DNA from: Paragorgia papillata | Taxonomy: Eukaryota > Cnidaria > Anthozoa > Scleralcyonacea > Coralliidae | Direction: 5' to 3' | Length of the DNA: 64,000 bases | Assembly: GCA_035771165.1 (NCBI GenBank) | Contig: JAWNZC010000409.1 | Coordinates: forward strand, 62,001-126,000 | Shown here: one piece after another, positions 1 to 13,566 of the stretch | How positions within the stretch are numbered: the first letter of the stretch is position 1 | How the letters are laid out: every line of letters starts with the position of its first letter | Notes under the pieces: generated by a model | Database searches by the model: none | Told to the model about the DNA's origin: nothing | The model's input: only the letters and a program-made list of their open reading frames with translations | Position numbers and translations under genes: made by a program

Positions 1-3000
1 GATGCATCCAGTAGCCCGAAGCAACTGTCAAACACTGGGGATGTACCCAGGCATTCCACATCACATGTCAAACGTTGGGGATGCACCCAGGCTGTCCAAA
101 GCAAATGTCAAACACTCGGATGCAGGCACCCAGGTAGCCCGAAGCAACAGTCAATCACTGGGGATGCACCCAGGCAGTCCAAATCACATGTCAATCACTG
201 GGTATGCACCCAGGTGATCTGAAGCAAATGTCAAACACTGGGATACACAAAGGCAGTACAAATCACATGTCAAACGCTGGGGATGCACCCAGGCAGTCCG
301 AAGCAACTGTCAATCACTGGGGATGCACACCGGCAATCCAGATTACATGTCAATCACTGGGGATGCATCCAGGTAGTCCGAAGCAACTGTCAATCAGTGG
401 GGATACACCCCGGCAATCCAGGTCACATGTCAAACACTGGGGATGCACCCAGGCATTCCGAAACAAATGTCAAACACTGGGGAATCACCCTGGCAGTCCA
501 AATCACATGTCAATCACTGGGGATGCACCCAGGTAGTACGAAGCAAATGTCAAACACTGGGATACACAGAGGCAGTCCAAATCACATGTCAAACGCTGGG
601 GATGCACCCAGGCAGTCCGAAGCAACTGTCAATCACTGGGGATGCACCCAGGCAGTCCAAATCACATGTCAATCACTAGGGATGCACCGAGGTAGTCCGA
701 AGCAAATGTGAAACACTGGGGATGCATCCAGGTAGTCCGAAGCAACTGTCAATCACTGGGGATAAACCCAGGCAATCCAGATCACATGTCAAATACCGGA
801 GTGCACCGAGGCAATCCGAAACAAATGACAAACACTGGGGATGCACCCAGGCAGTCCAAATCACATGTCAATCACTGGGGATGCACCCAGGTAGTCCGAA
901 GCAAATGTCAAACACTGGGGATGCATCCAGGTAGTCCGAAGCAAATGTCAAACACTGGGGATGCATCCAGGTAGGCCGAAGCAACTATCAATCACTGGGG
1001 ATGCACCCAAGTAGTCCGAAGCAAATGTCAAACACTGGGGATGCATCCAGGTAACCCGAAGCAAATGTCAAACACTGGGGATGCATCCAGGTAGTCCGAA
1101 GAAACTGTCAATCACTGGGGATACACCCAGGCAATCCAGATCACATGTCAAACACTGGGGATGCACCCAGGCAGTCTAAATCACATGTCAATCACTGGGA
1201 ATGCACCCAGGTAATCCGAAGCAAATGTCAAGCACTGGGGATGCATCCAGGTAGCCCGAAGCAACTGTCAAACACTGGGGATGTACCCAGGCATTCCAAA
1301 TCACATGTCAAACGTTGGGGATGCACCCAGGCTGTCCAAAGCAAATGTCAAACACTCGGATGCAGGCACCCAGGTAGCCCGAAGCAACAGTCAATCACTG
1401 GGGATGCACCCAGGCAGTCCAAATCACATGTCAAACGCTGGGGATGCACCCAGGCAATCCGAAACAAATGTCAAACACTGGGGATTCACCCTGGCAGTCC
1501 AAATCACATGTCAATCACTGGGGATGCACCCAGGTGATCCGAAGCAAATGTCAAACACTGGGATACACAAAGGCAGTACAAATCACATGTCAAACGCTGG
1601 GGATGCACCCAGGCAGTCCGAAGCAACTGTCAATCTCTGGGGATGCACCCAGGCAGCCCAGATCACATGTCAAAGACTGGGGATGCATCCAGGCAGTCCA
1701 AAGCAAATGTCAAACACTCGGATGCCGGCACCCAGGTAGCCCGAAGCAACAGTCAATCACTGGGGATGCACCCAGGCAGTCTAAATCACATGTCAAACGC
1801 TGGGGATGCACCCAGGCAATCCGAAACAAATGTCAAACACTAGGGATGTACACAGGCATTCCAAATCACATACCAAACACTGTGGATGCACCCAGGCAGT
1901 CCGAAAGAAATGTCAAACACTGGGGATTCACCCTGGCAGTCCAAATCACATGTCAATCACTGGGGATGCACCCAGGTGATCCGAAGCAAATGTCAAACAC
2001 TGGGATACACAAAGGCAGTACAAATCACATTTCAAACGCTGGGGATGCACCCAGGCATTACGAAACAAATGTCAAACACTGGGGAATCACCCTGGCAGTC
2101 CAAATCACATGTCAATCACTGGGGATGCACCCAGGTAGTACGAAGCAAATGTCAAACACTGGGATACACAGAGGCAGTACAAATCACATGTCAAACGCTG
2201 GGGATGCACCCAGGCAGTCCGAAGCAACTGTCAATCACTGGGGATGCACCCAGGCAGTCCAAATCACATGTCAATCACTGGGGATGCACCCAGGTAGTCC
2301 GAAGCAAATGTAAAACACTGGGATACACAAAGGCAGTCCAAATCACATGTCAAACGCTGGGGATGGACCCAGGCAGTCCGAAGCAACTGTCAATCACTGG
2401 GGATGCCCCCAGGCAGTCCAAATCACATGTCAATCACTGGGGATGCACCGAGGTAGTCCGAAGCAAATGTGAAACACTGGGGATGCATCCAGGTAGTCCG
2501 AAGCAACTGTCAATCACTGGGGATAAACCCAGGCAATCCAGATCACATGTCAAATACCGGAGTGCACCCAGGCAATCCGAAACAGATGACAAACACTGGG
2601 GATGCACCCAGGCAGCCCAAATCACATGTCAATCACTGGGGATGCACCCAGGTAGTCCGAAGCAAATGTCAAACACTGGGGATGCATCCAGGTAGTCCGA
2701 AGCAAATGTCAAACACTGGGGATGCATCCAGGTAGGCCGAAGCAACTATCAATCACTGGGGATGCACCCAAGTAGTCCGAAGCAAATGTCAAACACTGGG
2801 GATGCATCCAGGTAACCCGAAGCAAATGTCAAACACTGGGGATGCATCCAGGTAGTCCGAAGAAACTGTCAATCACTGGGGATACACCCAGGCAATCCAG
2901 ATCACATGTCAAACACTGGGGATGCACCCAGGCAGTCTAAATCACATGTCAATCACTGGGAATGCACCCAGGTAGTCCGAAGCAAATGTCAAGCACTGGG

Positions 3001-5215
3001 GATGCATCCAGGTAGCCCGAAGCAACTGTCAAACACTGGGGATGTACCCAGGCATTCCACATCACATGTCAAACGTTGGGGATGCACCCAGGCTGTCCAA
3101 AGCAAATGTCAAACACTCGGATGCAGGCACCCAGGTAGCCCGAAGCAACAGTCAATCACTGGGGATGCACCCAGGCAGTCCAAGTCACATGTCAATCACT
3201 GGGTATGCACCCAGGTGATCCGAAGCAAATGTCAAACACTGGGATACACAAAGGCAGTACAAATCACATGTCAAAAGCTGGGGATGCACCCAGGCAGTCC
3301 GAAGCAACTGTCAATCACTGGGGATGCACACCGGCAATCCAGATTACATGTCAATCACTGGGGATGCATCCAGGTAGTCCGAAGCAACTGTCAATCAGTG
3401 GGGATACACCCCGGCAATCCAGGTCACATGTCAAACACTGGGGATGCACCCAGGCATTCCGAAACAAATGTCAAACACTGGGGAATCACCCTGGCAGTCC
3501 AAATCACATGTCAATCACTGGGGATGCACCCAGGTAGTACGAAGCAAATGTCAAACACTGGGATACACAGAGGCAGTCCAAATCACATGTCAAACGCTGG
3601 GGATGCACCCAGGCAGTCCGAAGCAACTGTCAATCACTGGGGATGCACCCAGGCAGTCCAAATCACATGTCAATCACTGGGGATGCAACCAGGTAGTCCG
3701 AAGCAAATGTCAAACACTGGGATACACAAAGGCAGTCCAAATCACATGTCAAACGCTGGGGATGCACCCAGGCAGTCCGAAGCAACTGTCAATCACTGGG
3801 GATGCACCCAGGCAGTCCAAATCACATGTCAATCACTGGGGATGCACCGAGGTAGTCCGAAGCAAATGTGAAACACTGGGGATGCATCCAGGTAGTCCGA
3901 AGCAACTGTCAATCACTGGGGATAAACCCAGGCAATCCAGATCACATGTCAAATACCGGAGTGCACCGAGGCAATCCGAAACAAATGACAAACACTGGGG
4001 ATGCACCCAGGCAGTCCAAATCACATGTCAATCACTGGGGATGCACCCAGGTAGTCCGAAGCAAATGTCAAACACTGGGGATGCATCCAGGTAGTCCGAA
4101 GCAAATGTCAAACACTGGGGATGCATCCAGGTAGGCCGAAGCAACTATCAATCACTGGGGATGCACCCAAGTAGTCCGAAGCAAATGTCAAACACTGGGG
4201 ATGCATCCAGGTAACCCGAAGCAAATGTCAAACACTGGGGATGCATCCAGGTAGTCCAAAGAAACTGTCAATCACTGGGGATACACCCAGGCAATCCAGA
4301 TCACATGTCAAACACTGGGGATGCACCCAGGCAGTCTAAATCACATGTCAATCACTGGGAATGCACCCAGGTAGTCCGAAGCAAATGTCAAGCACTGGGG
4401 ATGCATCCAGGTAGCCCGAAGCAACTGTCAAACACTGGGGATGTACCCAGGCATTCCAAATCACATGTCAAACGTTGGGGATGCACCCAGGCAGTCCAAA
4501 GCAAATGTCAAACACTCGGATGCAGGCACCCAGGTAGCCCGAAGCAACAGTCAATCACTGGGGATGCACCCAGGCAGTCCAAATCACATGTCAAACGCTG
4601 GGGATGCACCCAGGCAATCCGAAACAAATGTCAAACACTGGGGATTCACCTTGGCAGTCCAAATCACATGTCAATCACTGGGGATGCACCCAGGTGATCC
4701 GAAGCAAATGTCAAACACTGGGATACACAAAGGCAGTACAAATCACATGTCAAACGCTGGGGATGCACCCAGGCAGTCCAAAGCAACTGTCAATCTCTGG
4801 GGATGCACCCAGGCAGCCCAGATCACATTTCAAAGACTGGGGATGCATCCAGGCAGTCCAAAGCAAATGTCAAACACTCGGATGCAGGCACCCAGGTAGC
4901 CCGAAGCAACAGTCAATCACTGGGGATGCACCCAGGCAGTCCAAATCACATGTCAAACGCTGGGGATGCACCCAGGCAATCCGAAACAAATGTCAAACAC
5001 TGGGGATGTACACAGGCATTCCAAATCACATACCAAACACTGTGGATGCACCCAGGCAGTCCGAAAGAAATGTCAAACACTGGGGATTCACCCTGGCAGT
5101 CCAAATCACATGTCAATCACTGGGGATGCACCCAGGTGATCCGAAGCAAATGTAAAACACTGGGATACACAAAGGCAGTACAAATCACATTTCAAACGCT
5201 GGGGATGCACCCAGG
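1..5215 (+). repeat. Higher-order repeat of about 3.0-3.16 kb, two copies
   Basis: Variant monomers recur in the same order at a fixed distance. Positions 1-680 match 3,001-3,680 (offset 3,001). From about 700 the offset becomes 3,160, for example 708 to 3,868, 1,281 to 4,441 and 1,444 to 4,604, until the copies diverge near 2,055/5,215. The change in offset equals four monomers (160 bp) gained or lost. A shorter internal copy with an offset of 1,761 (708 to 2,469; 1,145 to 2,906) shows an older duplication inside the unit. Confidence 0.85.
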
Positions 5216-8200
5216 CAGTCCGAAGCAACTGTCAATCACTGGGGATGCACACCGGCAATCCAGATTACATGTCAATGACTGGGGATGCATCCAGGTAGTC
5301 CGAAGCATCTGTCAATCAGTGGGGATACACCCAGGCAATTCAGGTCACATGTCAAACACTGGGGATGCACCCAGGCATTCCGTAACAAATGTCAAACACT
5401 GGGGAATCACCCTGGCAGTCCAAATCACATGTCAATCACTGGGGATGCACCTAGGTAGTACGAAGCAAATGTCAAACACTGGGATACACAGAGGCAGTCC
5501 AAATCACATGTCAAACGCTGGGGATGCACCCAGGCAGTCCGAAGCAACTGTCAATCACTGGGGATGCACCCAGGCAGTCCAAATCACATGTCAATCACTG
5601 GGGATGCACCCAGGTAGTCCGAAGCAAATGTCAAACACTGGGGATGCATACAGGTAGTCCGAAGCAAATTTCAAACACTGGGGATGCATACAGGTAGTCC
5701 GAAGCAATTGTCAATCACTAGGGATACACCCAGGCAGTCCAAATCACATGTCAAACGCTGGGGATGCACCCAGGCAATCCGAAACAAATGTCAAACACTG
5801 GGGATGTACACAGGCATTCCAAATCACATGCCAAACGCTGTGGATGCACCCAGGCAGTCCGAAAGAAATGTCAAACACTGGGGATTCACCCTGGCAGTCC
5901 AAATCACATGTCAATCACTGGGGATGCACCCAGGTGATCCGAAGCAAATGTCAAACACTGGGATACACAAAGGCAGTACAAATCACATGTCAAACGCTGG
6001 GGATGCACCCAGGCAGTCCGAAGCAACTGTCAATCACTGGGGATGCACACCGGCAATCCAGATTACATGTCAATCACTGGGGATGCATCCAGGTAGTCCG
6101 AAGCAACTGTCAATCAGTGGGGGTACACCCAGGCAATCCAGGTCACATGTCAAACACTGGGGATGCACCCAGGCATTCCGAAACAAATGTCAAACACTGG
6201 GGAATCACCCTGGCAGTCCAAATCACATGTCAATCACTGGGGATGCACCCAGGTGATCCGAAGCAAATGTCAAACACTGGGATACACAAAGGCAGTATAA
6301 ATCACATGTCAAACGCTGGGGATGCACCCAGGCAGTCCGAAGCAACTGTCAATCACTGGGGATGCACACCGGCAATCCAGATTACATGTCAATCACTGGG
6401 GATGCATCCAGGTAGTCCGAAGTAACTGTCAATCAGTGGGGATACACCCAGGCAATCCAGGTCACATGTCAAACATTGGGGATGCACCCAGGCATTCCAA
6501 AACAAATGTTAAACACTGGGGAATCACCCTGGCAGTCCAAATCACATGTCAATCACTGGGGATGCACCCAGGTAGTACGAACCAAATGTTAAACACTGGG
6601 ATACACAGAGGCAGTCCAAATCACATGTCAAACGCTGGGGATGCACCCAGGCAGTCCGAAGCAACTGTCAATCACTGGGGATGCACCCAGGCAGTCCAAA
6701 TCACATGTCAATCACTGGGGATGCACCCAGGTAGTTCGAAGCAAATGTCAAACACTGGGGATGCATCCAGGTAGTCCGAAGCAAATTTCAAACACTGGGG
6801 ATGCATACAGGTAGTCCGAAGCAATTGTCAATCACTAGGGATACACCCAGGCATTCCAGGTCACATGTCAAATACTGGGGATGCACCCAGGCATTCCGAA
6901 ACAAATGGCAAACACTGGGGACGCACCCAGGTAGTCCAGAGCAACTGTCAAGCACTGGGTATGCACGCAGGCAGTCCAAATCACATGTCAACGCTGGGGA
7001 TGCACCCAGGCAGTCCGAAGAAAATGTAAAACACTGGGAATGCACCCAGGTAGTCCGAAGCAAATGTCAAGCACTGGGGATGCATACAGATAGTCCGAAG
7101 CAATTGTCAATCACTAGGGATACACCCAGGCATTCCAGATCACATGTCAAATACTGGGAATGCACCCAGGCAATCCTAAACAAATGTCAAACACTGGGGA
7201 TGCACCCAGGCAGTCTAAATCACATGTCAATCACTGGGAATGCATCCAGGTAGTCCGAAGCAAATGTCAAGCACTGGGATTGCATCCAGGTAGTCCGAAG
7301 CAACTGTCAAACACTGGGGATGTACCCAGGCATTCCAAATCACATGTCAAACGTTGGGGATGCACCCAGGCAGTCCAAAGCAAATGTCAAACACTCGGAT
7401 GCAGGCAGCCAGGTAGCCCGAAGCAACAGTCAATCACTGGGGATGCACCCAGGCAGTCCAAATCACATGTCAAACTCTGGGGATGCACCCAGGCAATCCG
7501 AAACAAATGTCAAACACTGTGGATGCACCCAGGCAGTCCGAAAGAAATGTCAAACACTGGGGATTCACCCTGGCAGTCCAAATCACATGTCAATCACTGG
7601 GGATGCACCCAGGTAGCCCGAAGCAACAGTCAATCACTGGGGATGCACCCAGGCAGTCCAAATCACATGTCAAACTCTGGGGATGCACCCAGGCAATCCG
7701 AAACAAATGTCAAACACTGTGGATGCACCCAGGCAGTCCGAAAGAAATGTCAAACACTGGGGATTCACCCTGGCAGTCCAAATCACATGTCAATCACTGG
7801 GGATGCACCCAGGTAGTCCGAAGCAACTGTCAATCAGTGGGGATACACCCAGGCAATCCAGGTCACATGTCAAACACTGGGGATGCACCCAGGCAGTCCG
7901 AAGCAACTGTCAATCACTGGGTATGCACGCAGGCAGTCCAAATCACATGTCAACGCTGGGGATGCACCCAGGCAGTCCGAAGAAAATGTAAAACACTGGG
8001 AATGCACCCAGGTAGTCGGATGCAACTGTCAATCACTGGGGATGCACCCAGGCAATCCAGGCAGTCAGAAGCAAATGTTAATCACTGGGGATGCGCCCAG
8101 GAAGCCCGAAGCAACTTACAATCACAGGGTATGCACACCGGCATTCCAGATTACATGTCAATCACTGGGGATGCATCCAGGTAGTCCGAAGCAACTGTCA

Positions 8201-10450
8201 ATCAGTGGAGATGCACCCAGGCAATCCAGATCACATGTCAAACACTGGCAATGCACCCAGGCATTCCGAAACAAATGTCAAACACTGGGGATTCACCCTG
8301 GCAGTCCAAATCACATGTCAATCACTGGGGATGCACCCAGGTAGTCCGAAGCAAATGTCAAACACTGGGATACACAAAGGCAGTCCAAATCACATGTCAA
8401 ACGCTGGGGATGCACCCAGGCAGTCCGAAGCAACTGTCAATCACTGGGGATGCACCCAGGCAGTCCAAATCACATGTCAATCACTGGGGATGCACCGAGG
8501 GAGTCCGAAGCAAATGTGAAACACTGGGGATGCATCCAGGTAGTCCGAAGCAACTGTCAAATACTGGGGATAAACCCAGGCAATCCAGATCACATGTCAA
8601 ATACCGGGGTGCACCCAGGCAATCCCAAACAAATGACAAACACTGGGGATGCACCCAGGCAGTCCCAATCACATGTCAATCACTGGGGATGCACCCAGGT
8701 AGTCCGAAGCAAATGTCAAACACTGGGGATGCATCCAGGTAGTCCGAAGCAAATGTCAAACACTAGGGATGCATCCAGGTAACCCGAAGCAAATGTCAAA
8801 CACTGGGGATGCATCCAGGTAGTCCGAAGAAACTGTCCATCACTGGGGATACACCCAGGCAATCCAGATTACATGTCAAACACTGGGGATGCACCCAGGC
8901 AATCCGAAACAAATGTCAAACACTGGGGATGCACCCAGGCAGTCTAAATCACATGTCAATCACTGGGAATGCACCCAGGTAGTCCGAGGCAAATGTCAAG
9001 CACTGGGGATGCATCCAGGTAGTCCGAAGCAACTGTCAAACACTGGGGATGTACGCAGTCATTCCAAATCACATGTCAAACGTTGGGGATCCACCCAGGC
9101 AGTCCAAAGCAAATGTCAAACACTCGGATGCAGGCAGCCAGGTAGCCCGAAGCAACAGGCAATCACTGGGGATGCACCCAGGCAGTCCAAATCACATGTC
9201 AAACGCTGGGGATGCACCCAGGCAATCCGAAACAAATGTCAAACACTGGGGATGTACACAGGCATTCCAAATCACATGTCAAACACTGTGGATGCGCCCA
9301 GGCAGTCCGAAAGAAATGTCAAACACTGGGGATTCACCCTGGCAGTCCAAATCACATGTCAATCACTGGGGATGCACCCAGGTGATCCGAAGCAAATGTC
9401 AAACACTGGGATTCACAAAGGCAGTACAAATCACATGTCAAACGCTGGGGATGCACCCAGGCAGTCCGAAGCAACTGTCAATCACAGGGGATGCACCCAG
9501 GCAGTCCAAATCACATGTCAATCATTGGGGATGCACCCAGGCAATGCGAAACAAATGTCAAACAATATGGACGCACCCAGGCAGTCCAAATCACATGTCA
9601 ATCACTGGGGATGCACCCAGGTAGTCCGAAGCAAATTTCAAACACTGGGGATGCACCCAGGTAGTCCGGAGCAACTGTCAATCACTGGGGATGCACGCAG
9701 GCAGTCCAAATCACATGTCAACGCTGGGGATGCACCCAGGCAGTCCGAAGAAAATGTCAAACACTGGGGATGCACCCAGGTAGTCGGATGCAACTGTCAA
9801 TCACTGGGGATGCAGCCAGGCAATCCAGGCAGTCCGAAGCAAATGTTAATCACTGGGTATGCACTCAGGCAGTCAAAATCACATGTCAATCACTGGGGAC
9901 GCTCCCGGGCAGACCGACGCAATGGTCGATCACTGGTGATGCACCCAGGCTGTCCGAAGCAAAAGTCAATCATTGGGGATGCGCCAAGAACCCGAAGCAA
10001 CTGTCAGTCACTGGGGATGCACCCAGGCAATCCAGATCACATGTCAAACACTGGGGATGCACCCAGGCAATCCGAAACATATGTCAAGCACTGGGGATGC
10101 ACCAAGGTAGTCCGAAGCAAATGTCAAACACTGGGGATGTACCAGGCAGTCCAAATCACATGTCAAACGCTGGGGATGCACCCAGGCAGTCCAAAGCAAA
10201 TGTCAAACACTCGGATGCAGGCACCCAGGTAGTGCGAAGCAACAGTCAATCACTGGGGAAGCACCCAGGCAGTCCGAAGCAACTGTAAATCACTGGGGAT
10301 TCATCCAGGCAGTCCAAATCACATGTCAAACGCTGGGGATGCACCCAGGCAATCCGAAACAAATGTCAAACACTGGGATACACAGAGGCAGTCCAAATCA
10401 CATGTCAAACGCTGGGGATACACCCAGGCAGTCCGAAGCAACTGTCAATC
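1..10450 (+). repeat. 40-bp satellite array, block 1
   Basis: Tandem array of about 260 monomers of roughly 40 bp. The shared core reads CACTGGGGATGCACCCAGG. The other half comes in two main forms that tend to alternate, giving a loose 80-bp dimer: type A has AGTCCAAATCACATGT and type B has AGTCCGAAGCAACTGT or the AAATGT variant. The core contains a short stem-loop, CTGGG-GATGCA-CCCAG. Length variants are visible: 39 bp (GGGATACACAAAGG type), 43 bp (CTCGGATGCAGGCACCCAGG type) and 49 bp (a duplicated CAATCCAGG). All monomers point the same way. Open reading frames here are by-products of the repeat. Nothing else is seen in this block. Confidence 0.97.
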
Positions 10451-10572
10451 TAACTAAGATTTTAGCATCTAATTTTATATCGCATATTAGGAATCAATGA
10501 TTGTTATCTCACTCTGAAAATGTGGCACTAAACACCCCCCAACCAATATTGCCAAACATTCGCGGTTTTAAA

Positions 10573-13369
10573 ATGGCTTGCCTAAATATAACTAGCCTTC
10601 CTAAACGTATAGACGAACTCCGACTTTTACTCGATAATCAATTGTTTGATATTTTAGCCATAAATGAAACGAGGCTTGACGAGATTGTCAGTGATGGTGA
10701 GGTTGAAATTCCAGGTTATATTATTATACGCCGCGATAGAAATAGAAGTGGAGGTGGAGTTTGTATTTATGTACGGACAACTATAAATTATATTGTTAGA
10801 AGTGATCTAGATTTCAAACACTTGGAAAGCTTATCTATTGAAGTTAGGAAACCGAGATCTAAGCCTTTCATTGTTACTACATGGTACAGACCGCCAAATT
10901 CATCCTCAGACTTGCTTCAGTATTTCGAAGCTCTCGTTGGAAAAATAGACGCAGAAAATATTGAGCATATTATTCTGGGTGATATTAATTGTAATTATTT
11001 ATCTGAAACCAATGACACAATTGGTAATGAGCTTCGAAATATTGCTGATATTTACAATCTTAAACAGTTAATTAATGAACCAACGCGGATTACCTGTACC
11101 AGTAGTTCGCTGATCGACCTCATATTTACTAATTGTTCAGATAAAATTGTGTGCAGTGGAGTGTCCCATGTTAGTATCAGTGATCATAGCTTGGTTTATG
11201 CTTATCGCAAACTTACTTTGCCTCTTGAGTCAAAAGGAACTAAAAGTGTCTGCATCAGACATTTTAAGAATTTCAATATAAATAATTTTCGTAATGATAT
11301 TCAAGCTCAGCCTTGGAATGACCTCAGGGATATAGAAAACCCAAATGAAATGTGGCTTAAATGGAAAGCCATGTTTTTAGAAGTTTGCGATAAGCATGCC
11401 CCAGTCCGAACTAGACGCACACGTGCGTCTAAGAGTCCTTGGATTAACTCCAAACTAAAAAGATCGATGCATCGCAGAGACCGTTTAAAAATAAAAGCCA
11501 TAAAATCCAACGACTCTCGGGACTGGTCTAACTTTAAGAAAACAAGAAATTATGTAAATACTGAAATTAGGAATGCAAAAAGTCGTTATTATAATAGCGC
11601 TTTTGAACATTATTCAAACAATCCCCGCAAAACATGGCAAACTATTAATGAAGTAATGTCACGCAAAGACAACAAGTCAGTGATAAACGAAATTGATGTT
11701 GGTGGTAGAACACTAAATAATCCGACTGACGTTGCTGAGAAGTTCAATCAATACTTTGCAGAAATCGGACCAGAACTTGCTAAAAACATTTGCACAATAC
11801 CGACAATCGTTTTTCGTTGGAAGTAACAGATCGATTATCTGTTCTTTCATTGTTATCCAAACTTTGTAAGTCGAAAGCAACCGGTCTGGATAATATCTCT
11901 GCTAAACTTCTTAGAGAATGCCCCGACCTAATTTCTGATTCACTGACCTGTGTATTTAACCAGTCAATAATAACTGGGATTTTTCCTGATGAGTGGAAGA
12001 ACGCCAGAGTTACTCCACTTTATAAGAAATCCGGAAAGCGCAGTGACATGACTAACTATCGGCCGATATCGATCATTCCAGTAGTGGCAAAAGTATTTGA
12101 GCGAATAGTTTATGACCAAGTTTATAAATATTTGATCGATAACAAATTATTATCAAATCATCAATCTGGATTTCGTTCAATTCATTCTACCGTAACTGCG
12201 CTACTGGAGGCGACTGATAGTTGGTCGTTAAACATTGATCGTGGCAATATTAATGCAGTTGTATTCCTAGATCTGAAAAAGGCCTTTGACACGGTAGACC
12301 ACGCCATATTGCTTTCAAAACTTGAATTTTATGGAATAACCGGTCATACTCTGAACTGGTTTTAACTCATATTTAAAAGACCGTACGCAGACATGCATTG
12401 TAAATAGTTGTAAGTCGTCTAAGACTTTGGTTAGGAGTGGAGTGCCTCAGGGGACTATCCTAGGCCCACTATTGTTTTTACTATACATAAATGATTTACC
12501 TAATTGTCTGACTTATTCACAGCCAAGAATGTATGCTGACGATACGAGCATAACATACGCTAGTAATGACATAAACGAAGTAAATGAATGCGTTAATTTT
12601 GATTTGGAAAAACTTCATATTTGGCTTGCAGCAAATAAACTCACGTTAAATATGACAAAAAACTGAATTTTTACTAATTGGCTCTAGACAGAGATTGTCT
12701 AATCTCCAAGAAAGCCCAAACATCATTATTGACAATAATTCTGTGAAACAAGTTTCAGTATCAAAATCACTTGGTGTAAAAATTGACCAGAATATGACCT
12801 GGGAAAACCACGTTAATGTGATGTCTAAGAAAATTGCATCTGGGATTAGTGCAATAAAACGCATTAGGTATTTTGTTCCTCGTGAAACACTCCTAACTGT
12901 TTACAATGCATTAGTACAACCTCATTTTAACTATTGTAATGTGGTTTGGGGAAACTGTAACAAAGGCCTTTCTCAAAAACTTCAAAAACTCCAAAATCGT
13001 GCTGCGCGTATAATTACGTTCTCAAGTTACGATACTAGTACAAACGAACTTTTCCATTCGTTGAAATGGAACAAATTAGATCACCAGCGTAAAGTTGATA
13101 AATCAATTTTAATGTACAAAGCTCTGAACGCTCAAACACCAGAATATTTGAGCTCTAGATTTATCAATCGAACGGACATTACGTCTTATAACTTGAGAAA
13201 TGTAGAAAACAAGCTAGCAGTTCCTCTTCCGCGTACTGACTACTATAAAAGAAGTTTCAGTTACAGTGGAGCGGTACTGTGGAATGGCTTACCATCAAAC
13301 CTAAGACAAGCTCCTTCACTGGCAAACTTTAAGATCCAAATTAGTTCCCACACTTTTCAGAGTGACTAA
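10573..13369 (+). pseudogene. Broken ORF2 (endonuclease-reverse transcriptase) of LINE 1
   Basis: The product would nick target DNA and copy the element RNA by target-primed reverse transcription. The endonuclease lies at about 10,573-11,220, with NITSLPKR, INETRLD, GDIN (10,978-10,989) and SDH (11,179-11,187) as the usual catalytic landmarks. The reverse transcriptase follows with NYRPISIIPVVAKVFER, FLDLKKAFDTVDH, SGVPQGTILGPLLF and YADD (12,532-12,543), then the typical C-terminal region ending at 13,369. The frame is lost three times: near 11,780-11,815 (beside a T run), near 12,357-12,364 (one extra T in TTTT) and near 12,655-12,661 (one extra A in a run of six). Each fragment is otherwise clean, so the copy is young or the indels are assembly errors. 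The frame is open upstream to 10,501 but without an ATG, and the Met at 10,573 is the first in frame. Confidence 0.88.
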
Positions 13370-13536
13370 TTCTCATATTGCACGGCGTCTTTGTAAAGCA
13401 GGTATTTTTTTTTCATTTTCTTTGTATATATTTTCTTAGTTAATTAGTATATAACTTTGTAACATTAATTTATAATTAGCACAGTTTATTCTTGTAATTC
13501 CTATTTTCCTGAAAGACCTACCGTGGGTAAATAAAG

Positions 13537-13566
13537 TTATCTTATCTTATCTTATCTTATCTTATC
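13537..13566 (+). repeat. (TTATC)6 microsatellite tail of LINE 1
   Basis: Six perfect TTATC units end the element directly before satellite sequence resumes at ATTGGGG. Simple-repeat tails of this kind replace poly(A) in L2/CR1-like LINEs and are made during reverse transcription. Confidence 0.9.

Larger units (their letters stand above)
10451..13566 (+). mobile_element. LINE retrotransposon of the L2/CR1 group, 5'-truncated copy
   Basis: This is a non-satellite insert that interrupts a monomer between GTCAATC and ATTGGGG. It carries the apurinic-type endonuclease and reverse transcriptase of a non-LTR retrotransposon, a short AT-rich 3' UTR (13,370-13,536) and a (TTATC)6 tail at 13,537-13,566. 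There is no poly(A). Only ATC is shared by the two junctions, so the target duplication is 3 bp or absent. About 120 bp precede the first in-frame Met and no ORF1 is seen, so the copy is probably 5'-truncated. The C-terminal style (SYSGAVLWNGLP) and the tail fit L2/CR1-like elements of cnidarians. The exact clade is not certain. Confidence 0.9.

Noticed and set aside
1..10450. CRISPR-like array of repeats and spacers
   Set aside because: The whole 40-bp unit is conserved and there are no unique spacers. The setting is a eukaryotic genome with introns, LINEs and a SINE.
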